Shown here: piece after piece, positions 18,625 through 28,900 of the stretch
How the letters are laid out: every line of letters starts with the position of its first letter
Numbering within the stretch: position 1 is the first letter of the stretch
From: Hylemonella sp.
GTDB lineage: Bacteria; Pseudomonadota; Gammaproteobacteria; Burkholderiales; Burkholderiaceae_C
Reading direction: 5' to 3'
Assembly (NCBI GenBank): GCA_030680575.1
Contig: JAUXVI010000030.1
Location: forward strand, 114,197 to 178,196
Length of the DNA stretch: 64,000 bases
The notes under the pieces: model-generated
What the model was told of the DNA's origin: nothing
The model's database searches: none
The model's input: the letters and a program-made list of their open reading frames with translations, nothing else
Translations under genes and position numbers: made by a program

Positions 18625-19128
18625 ATGAACAGCAGCCCGAACGTTGATCTTCCCCAGTTTCTCCACAAACTGTGCCGGCGTGAAGATGTTCCGTCCCGCG
18701 TGGCCGCGTTACCCCGGCCGTTGGTGTTCACCAATGGCGTGTTCGATGTCATGCACCGGGGGCACGCCATCTACCTGGCGCAGGCCCGGGTGCTGGGCGC
18801 CAGCCTGGTCGTCGCCCTCAACACGGATGCCTCGGCGCGGCGTTTGGGCAAGGGGCCGGACCGTCCGCTCAACAACGAGCAGGACCGCGCCATTCTGCTG
18901 GCGGCGTTGGCGGCGGTCGATCTGGTGACCTGGTTCGATGAGGACACCCCAGAACAGCTGATCGCGGAAATCCGCCCGGACATCCTGGTCAAGGGCGGTG
19001 ATTACGACATGCGCAAGTTGCCGGAGACCGCCTTGGTGGCGTCCTGGGGCGGTCGGGCATTGGCCCTGCCGTTTGTCGAGGGTTATTCCACCACGGCGCT
19101 GGTGCGCCGGATTCGCAGCACGTCCTGA
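18625..19128 (+). CDS. rfaE2: D-glycero-beta-D-manno-heptose 1-phosphate adenylyltransferase
   Basis: A 167-residue nucleotidyltransferase that makes ADP-heptose for LPS inner core. FTNGVFDVMHRGHAIYL holds the HxGH motif (HRGH) of the cytidylyltransferase fold, and EGYSTTALVRRI is the C-terminal motif of the HldE/RfaE class. It is the stand-alone domain II rather than the fused kinase-transferase of enterics. ATG at 18625 follows AGGA; ATG at 18616 is an alternative. It converges on glnE, 15 bp away. Confidence 0.93.
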   Translation: MNSSPNVDLPQFLHKLCRREDVPSRVAALPRPLVFTNGVFDVMHRGHAIYLAQARVLGASLVVALNTDASARRLGKGPDRPLNNEQDRAILLAALAAVDLVTWFDEDTPEQLIAEIRPDILVKGGDYDMRKLPETALVASWGGRALALPFVEGYSTTALVRRIRSTS

Positions 19129-19143
19129 TGCCGGTTTGGCCGC

Positions 19144-21912
19144 TCAGGGCGTGCCGAACACAGCCACCCACAAGGCCAGCACCGCATCCCGTTCTGTCGT
19201 CAGTTCTTGCGGATCGACCTCGGTCGGCTCTTCATTGAGGCGAGCCCGATGCTGTACCCGCCGCAATTCGCGGTAGGCATCGGCCGCGGCGGTGCCGACA
19301 CCGACCGGCAGCAGGCCCGCGACTTCAGCGGCATGCAGCAGGGCGATATTGCCGGCATTGGCCACCAGGGCCGGATGCGTGGCCGCCTGTGACAGCACCA
19401 GGTACTGCACAGCGAATTCGGCGTCGACCATGCCGCCCGGGCTGTGTTTGACGTCGAATCCGCCGCCATGCACCGGGTGCGCCTGACGAACCTTGTCGCG
19501 CATGGCGACGATTTCCTGGCGCAGTCCCTGGGGGTCGCGCGGTGCGCAGATCACGGCCTGGCGTACGGCATCAAAGCGCTGGCGCAGATCATCGCTCCCG
19601 AGCACGAAGCGCGCGCGTGTCATGGCCTGGTGCTCCCAGGTCCAGGCGGTATTGCTGCCGCGCTGCTGCTGGTAGTTGGCATAGGCTTCGAAGGTGGTGA
19701 TCAGCAGCCCGGAGTTGCCGTTGGGGCGCAGCGCCGTGTCGATCTCGTACAGGTCACCCTCGCCGGTTTTTACCGTCAGCCAGTTGATCAGCTTGCGCAC
19801 CAGCAGGGCGTAGACCTCGGGGGCCTCGTCGGCCTCGTCTTCGTAGACGAACACGATGTCCAGGTCGCTGCCATAACCAAGCTCCTTGCCGCCCAACTTG
19901 CCATAGGCGATGATGGCGAACTGGTGTTGTTCGCGGTGTTTCTTCTTCAGGCGCTCCCAGCACCAGCGCGTGGTGATGCGCAGCACGGCATCCGCCAGCG
20001 CCGACAGGTCATCAGCCACCTGTTCGACCGTCAGCACCGACTCGATGTCACGCGCCAGGGTGCGAAACACTTCGGCATGGTGGGCGCGACGCAACAGGTT
20101 GAGCAGCGATTCCTCATCGTCATCGCCTGCCGCTTGCAGCGCTTGACGACGCATCTCCAGTTCGGCCTCGAAGGCCGTCGCATCAAAGCGGTCGCTCAGG
20201 ATGGTGCGGCTGGCCAGCTCATCGATGACGCCCGGGTGCAGCAGCAGGTAGCGCGCCGGCCAGCGGGCGGCGCCCAGCAGGCGTACCAATCGTTCATGCA
20301 CGGCCGGACGTTCCAGCAGCATGGCCAGGTAGCTCTCGCGCCGCAGCAGCGGCTCCATCCAGTCGATGAGTCGAACCGCCGCTTCTTCGCTGGCACGTCC
20401 TTCGCGCAACCAGTCGGCGGTGCGGGCCACCAGCCGCACCAGCCGGGCACGCGATTCCTCGCGCAGGGCCAGTACCCGTGGATGATTGCGCCAGGCGGCG
20501 ACCCGTTCGCGCAACAAGGGCGGCAGCTGTTCCAGCAGTTCGTCGAAATCAGGGGCAGCGCCGCCGCCGGCCTGACCATTTTTGCCGTTGTTGCAGCCCT
20601 TGCACGCCTTGTTGTCCTGCCCCCCCAGCAGGATGTCGAATTCCTGGGCCACGATTTCCCGATGGGCATCGAGCTGGGTGAGAAACGGGCAGAGGCTGTC
20701 ATAACCCATGGTGCAGGCGATCCAGTGCAGGTCGTCATCACGTGTCGGCAGCACATGGGTCTGCTGATCGTCGAGGTACTGGATGCGGTGTTCGACGCGA
20801 CGCAGGAACAGATAAGCCTGCGACAAGGCGTCAGCCGTGGCCTGGGGCATGAGCCCGGCGCGCACCAGGCGCTGCAGTGCATCGAGCGTGGGACGCGTGC
20901 GCAGCTCGGGGAACTGACCGCCGCGCACCACCTGCAGGAGCTGGACGATGAACTCGATTTCGCGGATGCCGCCGCGGGAAAGCTTGACGTCGTTGTTGCG
21001 TTCCGGGCGGCCGGCGCTGCGGCGCGCCGAGTGTTCCCGGATCTGCCGGTGCAGCACACGCAGGGAATCGAAGACGTTGTAGTCCAGATAGCGCCGAAAG
21101 ACGAAAGGCAGCACCATGCTGCGCAGGTTCTGGCCCGAGCCGTCATGCATGTTGCGGCGCGGTGCGACGATACGGCTCTTGAGCCAGGCGAATCGCTCCC
21201 ATTCCCGTCCCTGCGCGTGGAAATACTGCTCCAGGGCGCCAAGCGATACGGCCGGCGGGCCGGAGTTGCCATTCGGGCGCAGTGCCAAGTCGACGCGAAA
21301 GACAAAACCGTGCTCGGTGGTGTCGCCGATCAGGCCATAGATGGCACGCACCGCCTTGGCAAAGTACTCATGGTTGGAGATGCGTCCGCGCCCTTCCGGG
21401 TTGCCGGCGGTTTCGCCATCCTGGTCGTAGACATAGATCAGGTCAATGTCGCTGGAGACATTGAGCTCGCGTGCGCCGAGTTTGCCCATGCCGACGATCC
21501 ACATCAGCGCTCGCTCACCTTGCGGTGTGGTCGGCATGCCGTGGATCTCGTCCAACGCCAGCAGTGTCTGGGTGGAGGCAATGTCCAGGGCGAATTCAGC
21601 CAGATCGGTCATGACGCGGGTGATGTCATGCAACTCGGCTTGCTGGTCGCAGTCCAGCGTGACCAGACGCTCCATGACCAGATGACGCGTGGTGCGCAGC
21701 GCGGTGGCGACATCAGCGCCGCCGCGCTGCAGTGTCTCGAATACCTGCTGCATGCTGTTCTGATCGGGTCGGCCGGGCGGCAGCAGATGCCGCTGGGACG
21801 CATAGCGTCGGCGTACCCGCTGGGCGAAGCGGGAATGCTCCGACAGGGCCGCGGTGCCGACTGGCACCAAAACATCCTCTTGCGTCAAGCCGTTCACACC
21901 GTTGCGGGTCAT
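19144..21912 (-). CDS. glnE: Bifunctional glutamine synthetase adenylyltransferase/deadenylase
   Basis: A 922-residue GlnE, which adds and removes AMP on glutamine synthetase in response to PII status. Two nucleotidyltransferase domains are visible: SSDIDLIYVYD in the N-terminal (deadenylylase) half and GYGSDLDIVFVYED in the C-terminal (adenylylase) half, each followed by a helical GlnD_UR_UTase-type region. The start MTRNGVNGLTQ at 21912 leaves only 19 bp to the divergent yhdP start. Long open frames on both strands here are codon-bias shadows. Confidence 0.95.
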   Translation of the reverse strand: MTRNGVNGLTQEDVLVPVGTAALSEHSRFAQRVRRRYASQRHLLPPGRPDQNSMQQVFETLQRGGADVATALRTTRHLVMERLVTLDCDQQAELHDITRVMTDLAEFALDIASTQTLLALDEIHGMPTTPQGERALMWIVGMGKLGARELNVSSDIDLIYVYDQDGETAGNPEGRGRISNHEYFAKAVRAIYGLIGDTTEHGFVFRVDLALRPNGNSGPPAVSLGALEQYFHAQGREWERFAWLKSRIVAPRRNMHDGSGQNLRSMVLPFVFRRYLDYNVFDSLRVLHRQIREHSARRSAGRPERNNDVKLSRGGIREIEFIVQLLQVVRGGQFPELRTRPTLDALQRLVRAGLMPQATADALSQAYLFLRRVEHRIQYLDDQQTHVLPTRDDDLHWIACTMGYDSLCPFLTQLDAHREIVAQEFDILLGGQDNKACKGCNNGKNGQAGGGAAPDFDELLEQLPPLLRERVAAWRNHPRVLALREESRARLVRLVARTADWLREGRASEEAAVRLIDWMEPLLRRESYLAMLLERPAVHERLVRLLGAARWPARYLLLHPGVIDELASRTILSDRFDATAFEAELEMRRQALQAAGDDDEESLLNLLRRAHHAEVFRTLARDIESVLTVEQVADDLSALADAVLRITTRWCWERLKKKHREQHQFAIIAYGKLGGKELGYGSDLDIVFVYEDEADEAPEVYALLVRKLINWLTVKTGEGDLYEIDTALRPNGNSGLLITTFEAYANYQQQRGSNTAWTWEHQAMTRARFVLGSDDLRQRFDAVRQAVICAPRDPQGLRQEIVAMRDKVRQAHPVHGGGFDVKHSPGGMVDAEFAVQYLVLSQAATHPALVANAGNIALLHAAEVAGLLPVGVGTAAADAYRELRRVQHRARLNEEPTEVDPQELTTERDAVLALWVAVFGTP

Positions 21913-21931
21913 AATTCCTGTCACGTTTCCG

Positions 21932-24900
21932 ATGTACAAAATGGATGACCTGCCGCGCCTGCCCTCATCACCGCTGAAAATTCTGGCGATCGCCACACGC
22001 GTGGCGCTTTGGCTGTTGCTGGGGGCCTGGCTGGTCATGATCAGCGCCTGGGGCGCGCTGCACCTTTTCATTGTGCCGCGAATCGGCGAACTGCGCCCGC
22101 AACTGGAAACCCGGGCCAGCCAGCTGCTGGGGGTGACGGTGCGCATCGGTGCCATCGAAGCGCGCCCGAATGGCCTGATTCCCTCGTTTGAATTGAGCCA
22201 GGTGCGGCTGATTGACCCCGCGGGTCATGAGGCATTGCAGCTGCCGCGGGTGCTGGCGGCCTTGTCCCCGCGCTCGCTCTGGAACTTCGGCTTTGAGCAG
22301 ATCTATATCGAGAGCCCGCAACTGGACATCCGGCGTGCGACCGATGGCCGTATTTTCGTGGCCGGGCTGGACCTGTCGAAAAACCAGGACACGGACGGTC
22401 AGGCGCTGGACTGGTTTTTCTCCCAGACCGAGTTCGTCATCCGTGGCGGCACCCTGCAGTGGCGCGATGAATTGCGCGATGTGCCGGCGCTGGTGCTGAA
22501 CCAGGTCGATCTGGTGGTGCGCAATACCGCGCGCAGCCACGCCTTTCGGGTGGATGCGACGCCGCCGGCCGAGTGGGGGCAGCGCTTCACACTGATGGCC
22601 AATTTCCGCCAGCCCTTGCTGTCCGGCAATGCCGGCGAGTGGCGCAAATGGGACGGACAGGTTTTCGCCCAGTTCGGCCACATCGATCTCTCGCAGTTGC
22701 GTCGTTATGCCGATCTGGGGGTGGATGTGGCTCAGGGCAGCGGTGCGTTACGTGCCTGGGTGGATGTCAATCGCAACCAGGTGACCGGGGCCACTGCCGA
22801 TGTGGCCATGTCCAACGTCCAGGCGACCTTGACGCCGAAACTGGGTGCCTTGTCCTTTCCCATGTTGACGGGTCGGCTGGGCGGCCGCTTGTTGCAAGGG
22901 GGATTCGAATTTGCAACCCAGGACCTGCAGTTCGAACTGGACGACGGCTTGCGCTGGCCGGGGGGTAATGTGCGTGTTGTGCATGTGGCGGCCGAAGGCC
23001 ATGCGCCGGCGCGCGGCGAATTGCAGGCGGACCGTCTGGATCTGGCGGCTCTGGCACGGATTGCCGACCGGCTGCCCCTGGACGAACAACTGCATGCGGC
23101 GGTAGCGACCTACGCCCCCAAGGGGCTGGTCGAGCGGATCCAGGCCAACTGGCAGGGGCCGCTGGAGGCCCCCACTCGCTTCGATGCCAAAGGTCGGGTG
23201 GTGCGGCTGGACGTGGCGGCCGGGGTGCCTGTGCCGGGTAAGGAAGCCAACGGGGGGCCGGGTTCGCCTGGTGTGCGTGGCGCGACCATCGATTTTGATG
23301 TGAACCAGTCGGGCGGGCGGGCCACGCTGTCCTTGCAGGATGGCCAACTGGAGTTGCCTGGCGTGTTCGAGGTGCCGACGCTGGACTTCACCCAGTTGGC
23401 GACTGACCTGCAATGGCAGATCGAAGGTGAACGCATCAGCGTGCAGCTGCCCAATCTGAAATTCAGCAATGCCGATGCGCAGGGCGAAGCGCAGGTCAAG
23501 TGGCAGACCCGTGAGCCTGCGGCCGCGGGCGGCCATGGGCGTTTCCCCGGCGTGCTGGATCTGCAGGGCAGCATGAGCCGGGCGGATGTCGCCCGGATTC
23601 ATCGCTATCTGCCGCTGGAGATCGAGCGCGACGTGCGCGATTACCTGCGTGATGCCCTGGCACAGGGACGCGCCAGTGGGGTGCGATTTCGTGTCAAAGG
23701 GGACATGAACGACTTCCCGTTTGCTGACCCGAAGCAAGGCGAGTTCCGTGTTTCGGCCACTGTGCGCGATGCGACTTATGTCTATGTGCCGCGCAGCCTG
23801 CAGCCGGCCGGCGCCCTGCCCTGGCCGGCACTGACCCAGGTGGAAGGCGAGTTTCTGATGGAGCACGCCAGTTTGCAGCTCAAGAACGTGAGCGCGCGGC
23901 TGGCCGGGGCGCCAGGGGTGCGCATCAGCCGGACCGAGGCACAGATTCCGAACCTGCTGCAGGGTGCGACGGTTGATGTCAGTGCCGAGGCCAAGGGGCC
24001 ATTGGGTGAGGTGCTGAGTGTCTTGGTGAATGGCTCGCCGCTGGGCGAAATGATCGGCCATGCCCTCAAGCAGGCCAGCGCCAGTGGCAATGCCGATTTG
24101 CAACTCAAGCTCAAGCTGCCGGTGATGGATGTGAACAAAACCGGGGTGCAGGGCAAGATCACGCTGGCCGGCAACGATGTGCAGATTGCACCGGACATTC
24201 CCCGCCTGAGCCGGGCCCGCGGCGTGGTGCATTTCAGCGAGGCCGGTTTTGCCATCAGCGGCGGTCAGGCGCGTGCACTGGGCGGCGAGCTGCGCGCCGA
24301 AGGCGGCACCATTCCCGTGCCGGGAAGCGCCACGCGCAGCGGGCCGGCTGTGCTGCGGGTGCAGGGCAATGCGACCGCCGAGGGGCTGCGCCAGGCGCGC
24401 GAACTCGGCGCCGTGGCCCGACTCGCGCAGCAGGCCACGGGCAGCACCAACTATGTGCTGGTGCTCGGCATTCGCCGAGGCGTGCCCGAACTGCAAATTA
24501 CGAGCAATCTGCAGGGGCTGGCGCTGAACCTGCCGGCACCGCTCAGCAAGAGTGCTGAAGCGCTGCTGCCGCTGCGGCTGGAAACCGTGCTGACGCGTGA
24601 GTCGCAGCAAGCGGGGGCCAACGTCCCTTTGCATGATCAGCTGACACTGGAGCTCGGTCGCATGGCTTCGGCGGTCTACGTGCGGGACGTGTCGGGTGCC
24701 GAGGCGCGTGTCCTGCGCGGGGCCGTGGGCGTCGGGCTGGCACCGGGCGAGCAGATGCCCTTGCCGGCCGAAGGTGTGGCGGCCAATATCAATCTGCAGA
24801 GTGTGGACATCGACGCTTGGAGCGCGGCCCTGTCCACCCCGGCTGCCGCAGGGACCGCCGGGCGCACGGCCGACGCTGGCCTGGTCAGCAGTTACATGCC

Positions 24901-26065
24901 GACCCGGCTGGCGGTGCGCGCCCATGAGTTGATCGCCACCGGACGCAAGCTCAACCAGGTGGTGGCGGGTGGTTCGCGCGAGGGCCAGACCTGGCGTGCC
25001 AATCTGGACGCAAAGGAACTCAGTGGTTATCTGGAATACCGCCAGCCCGTGGGCAACAGCGCCGGCCGGCTGTACGCGCGTCTGGCCCGTCTGGTGCTGG
25101 CGCAGTCCACTGCCAAGGATGTGGAGACGCTGCTCGACGAGCAACCGGTCAGCATTCCGGCGCTGGACATCGTGGTCGATGACATGGAACTGCGCGGCAA
25201 AAAACTCGGCCGGATCGAAATCGAAGCCGTCAATCGCGGCGCCGGCGCAGCGGCCCGCGATGGGGGCTCACGCGAGTGGCGGCTCAACCGGTTCAACATC
25301 ATCATGCCGGAGGCGGTTTTCACTGCCACCGGCAATTGGGCCTTGCTCAACGAGCCGGCGGGTCGGCCAGCACCAGGCCGCGCGCAGCCCGAGCGGCGGC
25401 GCACCGTGATGAACTTCAAGTTCGAGATTGCCGACGCCGGCGAATTGCTGGGCCGTTTCGGCATGAAGGAGGTGATCCGTCGCGGCAAGGGCCGGATGGA
25501 GGGCCAGATCGCCTGGGCCGGCTCGCCGCTGGCACTGGATTACCCGTCGCTGGGCGGTGCCTTCAATGTCAATGTGGAAAGCGGCCAGTTCCTCAAGGCC
25601 GACCCGGGCATCGCCAAGCTGCTGGGCGTGCTGAGTCTGCAGTCCTTGCCGCGGCGCCTGGCGCTGGATTTCCGCGATGTCTTCAGCGATGGCTTCGCCT
25701 TTGACTTCGTGCGCGGTGACATCCGCATCGAGCAGGGCATTGCCAGCACCAACAACCTGCAGATGAAAGGCGTGAATGCCGCGGTGCTGATGGATGGGCG
25801 GGCCGACATTGCACGCGAGACGCAGGACATCAAAGTGGTGGTCGTGCCCGAGATCAATGCCGGCACGGCCTCGCTCATTGCTGGCTGGATCAACCCGGCC
25901 GTGGGCCTGGGTTCTTTCCTGGCCCAACTGGTGTTGCGCCGCCCGCTGATCGATTCAGCCACCGAGGAGTTCCAGATCACCGGCAGCTGGACCGACCCCA
26001 AGATCACACGCACCGACGCGCCGGCGGCCGGCAAGGGCGGCAGCAAAAGCGAGGCGGTGCGATGA
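21932..26065 (+). CDS. yhdP: YhdP family (AsmA-like) envelope protein
   Basis: A very large 1377-residue protein with one N-terminal membrane segment (about residues 15-45: LKILAIATRVALWLLLGAWL) and a long periplasmic region, ending in the AsmA-like C-terminal domain (LGVLSLQSLPRRLALDFRDVFSDGFAFD near residue 1230). By family (DUF3971/YhdP, AsmA-TamB superfamily) it bridges the periplasm and helps move phospholipid to the outer membrane. ATG at 21932 or 21941 may be used. Its stop overlaps the nitrilase start by 4 bp, so they are co-transcribed. Confidence 0.93.
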   Translation: MYKMDDLPRLPSSPLKILAIATRVALWLLLGAWLVMISAWGALHLFIVPRIGELRPQLETRASQLLGVTVRIGAIEARPNGLIPSFELSQVRLIDPAGHEALQLPRVLAALSPRSLWNFGFEQIYIESPQLDIRRATDGRIFVAGLDLSKNQDTDGQALDWFFSQTEFVIRGGTLQWRDELRDVPALVLNQVDLVVRNTARSHAFRVDATPPAEWGQRFTLMANFRQPLLSGNAGEWRKWDGQVFAQFGHIDLSQLRRYADLGVDVAQGSGALRAWVDVNRNQVTGATADVAMSNVQATLTPKLGALSFPMLTGRLGGRLLQGGFEFATQDLQFELDDGLRWPGGNVRVVHVAAEGHAPARGELQADRLDLAALARIADRLPLDEQLHAAVATYAPKGLVERIQANWQGPLEAPTRFDAKGRVVRLDVAAGVPVPGKEANGGPGSPGVRGATIDFDVNQSGGRATLSLQDGQLELPGVFEVPTLDFTQLATDLQWQIEGERISVQLPNLKFSNADAQGEAQVKWQTREPAAAGGHGRFPGVLDLQGSMSRADVARIHRYLPLEIERDVRDYLRDALAQGRASGVRFRVKGDMNDFPFADPKQGEFRVSATVRDATYVYVPRSLQPAGALPWPALTQVEGEFLMEHASLQLKNVSARLAGAPGVRISRTEAQIPNLLQGATVDVSAEAKGPLGEVLSVLVNGSPLGEMIGHALKQASASGNADLQLKLKLPVMDVNKTGVQGKITLAGNDVQIAPDIPRLSRARGVVHFSEAGFAISGGQARALGGELRAEGGTIPVPGSATRSGPAVLRVQGNATAEGLRQARELGAVARLAQQATGSTNYVLVLGIRRGVPELQITSNLQGLALNLPAPLSKSAEALLPLRLETVLTRESQQAGANVPLHDQLTLELGRMASAVYVRDVSGAEARVLRGAVGVGLAPGEQMPLPAEGVAANINLQSVDIDAWSAALSTPAAAGTAGRTADAGLVSSYMPTRLAVRAHELIATGRKLNQVVAGGSREGQTWRANLDAKELSGYLEYRQPVGNSAGRLYARLARLVLAQSTAKDVETLLDEQPVSIPALDIVVDDMELRGKKLGRIEIEAVNRGAGAAARDGGSREWRLNRFNIIMPEAVFTATGNWALLNEPAGRPAPGRAQPERRRTVMNFKFEIADAGELLGRFGMKEVIRRGKGRMEGQIAWAGSPLALDYPSLGGAFNVNVESGQFLKADPGIAKLLGVLSLQSLPRRLALDFRDVFSDGFAFDFVRGDIRIEQGIASTNNLQMKGVNAAVLMDGRADIARETQDIKVVVVPEINAGTASLIAGWINPAVGLGSFLAQLVLRRPLIDSATEEFQITGSWTDPKITRTDAPAAGKGGSKSEAVR

Positions 26066-26895
26066 AGGTGGCGGCGATCCAGATGGTGTCGGGCACGCAC
26101 TGGCCGGCCAACCTGCTGCGCGCCCAGGTGCTGATGCGGCAGGCGGCCGACGAGGGGGCCGAACTCGTGGTCTTGCCCGAGTATTTCTGCCTGCTTGGCA
26201 TGCAGGACACCGACAAGCTGGCTATCCAGGAAGTGCCGGGTGACGGGCCGATCCAGACTTTTCTGGCCGAGTCGGCACGTGCGCTGGGTCTGTGGATCGT
26301 GGGCGGCACCCTGCCCCTGTCCGCGGTGTCGGACACATCGCCGGAGACGACGGGCCGCGTCTACAACAGCACGCTGGTCTATTCGCCGCAAGGTGCTTGC
26401 GTGGCGCGCTACGACAAGATCCACCTGTTTCGTTTCGACAATGGCCGCGAACGCTACGACGAATCACGCGTCCTGCTCAGCGGCACGCAGCCCGTCACCT
26501 TCGAGCTGCCTTCGCGCGACGGCCATCGCTGGCGCCTGGGGCTGAGTGTCTGTTACGACCTGCGTTTCCCTGAGCTCTATCGAAGTTACGCCCAGGCCGG
26601 TGCCGATCTGCTGCTGGTGCCGAGTGCCTTCACCCACACCACCGGCCAGGCGCACTGGGAGGTGCTGCTGCGCTCGCGGGCGGTGGAAAACCTGGCTTAC
26701 GTGCTGGCTGCCGCACAAGGCGGTCTGCATGACAACGGTCGCCGCACCTGGGGTCACTCGATGCTGGTCGATCCCTGGGGGCAGGTGATGGCCGAGCAGG
26801 CCGAGGGTGAGGCCGTGGTGGCGGCTGAATTGCAACCCGAGTTGCTGCAGCAACGCCGCCTGCAGCTGCCGGCGCTGGAGCACCGCGTCCTGTGA
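26062..26895 (+). CDS. Carbon-nitrogen hydrolase (Nit1/omega-amidase type)
   Basis: A 277-residue nitrilase-superfamily amidase. The Glu-Lys-Cys triad is intact: Glu40 in LPEYF, Lys119 in YDKIHLF and Cys164 in SVCYDLRFPELY. The DLRFPELY motif is typical of the Nit1/YafV branch, which repairs deaminated glutathione, so that is the likeliest role. It overlaps yhdP and the next kinase gene by 4 bp at each end (ATGA and GTGA), placing it in the middle of an operon. Confidence 0.9.
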   Translation: MKVAAIQMVSGTHWPANLLRAQVLMRQAADEGAELVVLPEYFCLLGMQDTDKLAIQEVPGDGPIQTFLAESARALGLWIVGGTLPLSAVSDTSPETTGRVYNSTLVYSPQGACVARYDKIHLFRFDNGRERYDESRVLLSGTQPVTFELPSRDGHRWRLGLSVCYDLRFPELYRSYAQAGADLLLVPSAFTHTTGQAHWEVLLRSRAVENLAYVLAAAQGGLHDNGRRTWGHSMLVDPWGQVMAEQAEGEAVVAAELQPELLQQRRLQLPALEHRVL

Positions 26896-28886
26896 GCACC
26901 GAGGGCGTGGACACGGACCGCCTGCCTTCGGCTTGGCGCCGACGGACCTTGTGGTCGGCGTTGACGGCTTTGGTCGTGGCCCTGCTGGTCACGCTGGTCT
27001 GGCTGGCCGGACGCTACGAGGCCAGCCAGGTGCAAAGCCGCCTCGAACGCGATACTGCGGATGCGGTCGGTGATATCCGCGCTGCGCTGTCGCACAACGT
27101 GCAGAGCCTGCAGGCCTTGCAGTTCAACGACCCGACGCCAGCGGCCTGGGCCATGGCGGCGGCGCTGCTGCTGCGGGAACACCGTGAACTGGTGCGCATC
27201 GAGTGGCGCGACAGCAACCACAGAACCCGTCTGTTGGCCGACACGCCTTACCGTCCGTCCGTGTTCGACCGCCTGGGCCGCGACAGCGTCCAGACCGAGG
27301 TGCGCCAGACCTGCACGACCGCGCGCCGGCTCAGCGCGCCGGCCTATTCCAGCAGTTATTTCGTGCCACTGACCGACGGCCTGGGCATCGAGGTCATGGA
27401 GCTGTGCATGCCACTGGTGAGCACGGGTGTGGTGATGGGTTATCTGGTGGCCACCTATTCGCTGCAGGACATGCTGGATGACATGGTGGGGCGGCAGCTC
27501 ACGCGCAGCCAGGAGGTCTCATTCACCGAGGGCGATGGCACCCGGTTGGCGGTGCGCGGCACGGCGCGGCGCGCCAACCGCGTCTTCACCGCCCAGCACC
27601 TGCTCGACCTGCCCGGCACCACCCTGGTCTTGCGCATGGACAGCTGGCGCGGCGCGCCCGACCTGTTCCCCAATGTGCTGACCGCGCTGGTGACGGCGAT
27701 GTCGATCGCCCTGGTCTCGATCCTGGTGCTGCTGAGCAAGGACATGCGCCGGCGGCTGAAGGCCGAACGCGACCTGGCCGATGCCTTGGCCTTTCGCAAG
27801 GCGATGGAGGATTCGCTCGTCACCGGGTTGCGCGCACGCGACCTGCACGGGCGCATCACCTATGTGAACCCGGCCTTTTGCCAGATGGTCGGCTTCACGG
27901 CGGACGAACTGCTGGGCCAGAGCGTTCATGCGCCTTACTGGCCGCCGGAACTGGCCGACGAGTACATGAAACGCCAGGCCATCCGGCTGGCCGGCACATC
28001 GCCGCCGCGGGAAGGTTTCGAGTCGGTGTTCATGCACAAGGACGGCACGCGCTTTCCGGTACTCATCATCGAAGCGCCGCTGATCAATGCACAAGGGGCG
28101 CAGACCGGCTGGATGAGTGCCTTCCTCGACATCCGCGAGCAGCGCCGTGTCGAGGAGCTGTCACGCGCCAGCCAGGAGCGGCTGCAGGCCACGGCGCGCC
28201 TGGCCATGGTGGGTGAGATGGCCTCCCTGCTCAGCCATGAGCTGAACCAGCCGCTGGCCGCCATGTCCAGTTACGCCACCGGCTCGCTCAACCTGCTGCG
28301 TGCCGGGATGCACACGCCGGCCGACATCGAGCTGGCGATGCACCGCATTGCCCAGCAGGCTGAACGTGCCGGCAAGATCATCAAGAGCGTGCATGACTTC
28401 GTGCGCCGGCGCGACCAGGCACGTGAAACGGTGCCGCCACAGGCCCTGGTCGATGCCATCCTGCCGCTGATCAACCTGCAGGCGCGCAAGCTCGGGGTTC
28501 AGGTGCAGATCCAGTTGGCACCGGGCCTGCCCAAGGTGCTGTGTGACCGCACCATGGTCGAGCAGGTGCTGCTCAATCTGGCGCGCAATGGCATGCAGGC
28601 CATGGACCGGCCCGACATCCGCCAGCGTGTGCTGACACTGGCAGTGCGGCAGGAGAGCGGCGATGGGCGCTGGCTGGTGTTTTCCGTGGCCGACGTCGGC
28701 TTCGGCATCGCGCCGGAAGTCGAGCAGCAGCTGTTCACGCCTTTTTTCACCACCAAGGCCGAGGGCATGGGGCTGGGCCTGAGCCTGTGCCGCACCGTGA
28801 TCGAACAGCATGGCGGCATGCTGGCCTTCGAGCCGCATCAGCCACAGGGCACGGTGTTCAGCTTCACGCTGCCGGTGGGCAACTGA
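26892..28886 (+). CDS. Membrane PAS-sensor histidine kinase (DctS/FixL-like)
   Basis: A 664-residue histidine kinase with a GTG start overlapping the previous stop. An N-terminal helix (about 20-40) and a second near 270-290 enclose a periplasmic sensor of about 230 residues. A PAS domain follows (about 310-420, with ITYVNPAFCQMVGFTADEL). The phosphoacceptor is His449 in SHELNQPLAAM. The ATPase domain has NLARNGMQAM, GFGIAP and GMGLGLSLC. The HELNQPL box is typical of the FixL/DctS/TodS group. With the next gene it forms a two-component system. A dicarboxylate or aromatic signal is possible, but no transporter is adjacent. Confidence 0.92.
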   Translation: MSTEGVDTDRLPSAWRRRTLWSALTALVVALLVTLVWLAGRYEASQVQSRLERDTADAVGDIRAALSHNVQSLQALQFNDPTPAAWAMAAALLLREHRELVRIEWRDSNHRTRLLADTPYRPSVFDRLGRDSVQTEVRQTCTTARRLSAPAYSSSYFVPLTDGLGIEVMELCMPLVSTGVVMGYLVATYSLQDMLDDMVGRQLTRSQEVSFTEGDGTRLAVRGTARRANRVFTAQHLLDLPGTTLVLRMDSWRGAPDLFPNVLTALVTAMSIALVSILVLLSKDMRRRLKAERDLADALAFRKAMEDSLVTGLRARDLHGRITYVNPAFCQMVGFTADELLGQSVHAPYWPPELADEYMKRQAIRLAGTSPPREGFESVFMHKDGTRFPVLIIEAPLINAQGAQTGWMSAFLDIREQRRVEELSRASQERLQATARLAMVGEMASLLSHELNQPLAAMSSYATGSLNLLRAGMHTPADIELAMHRIAQQAERAGKIIKSVHDFVRRRDQARETVPPQALVDAILPLINLQARKLGVQVQIQLAPGLPKVLCDRTMVEQVLLNLARNGMQAMDRPDIRQRVLTLAVRQESGDGRWLVFSVADVGFGIAPEVEQQLFTPFFTTKAEGMGLGLSLCRTVIEQHGGMLAFEPHQPQGTVFSFTLPVGN

Positions 28887-28900
28887 CATACCATCACGCC

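Noticed and set aside
19444..21948. Very long open frame on the plus strand across glnE
   Set aside because: It is the antisense image of glnE in a GC-rich genome; it has no recognisable domain and glnE is intact on the other strand.
22748..25144. Long minus-strand open frame inside yhdP
   Set aside because: His/Gln/Arg-rich shadow without domains; yhdP is continuous on the plus strand.
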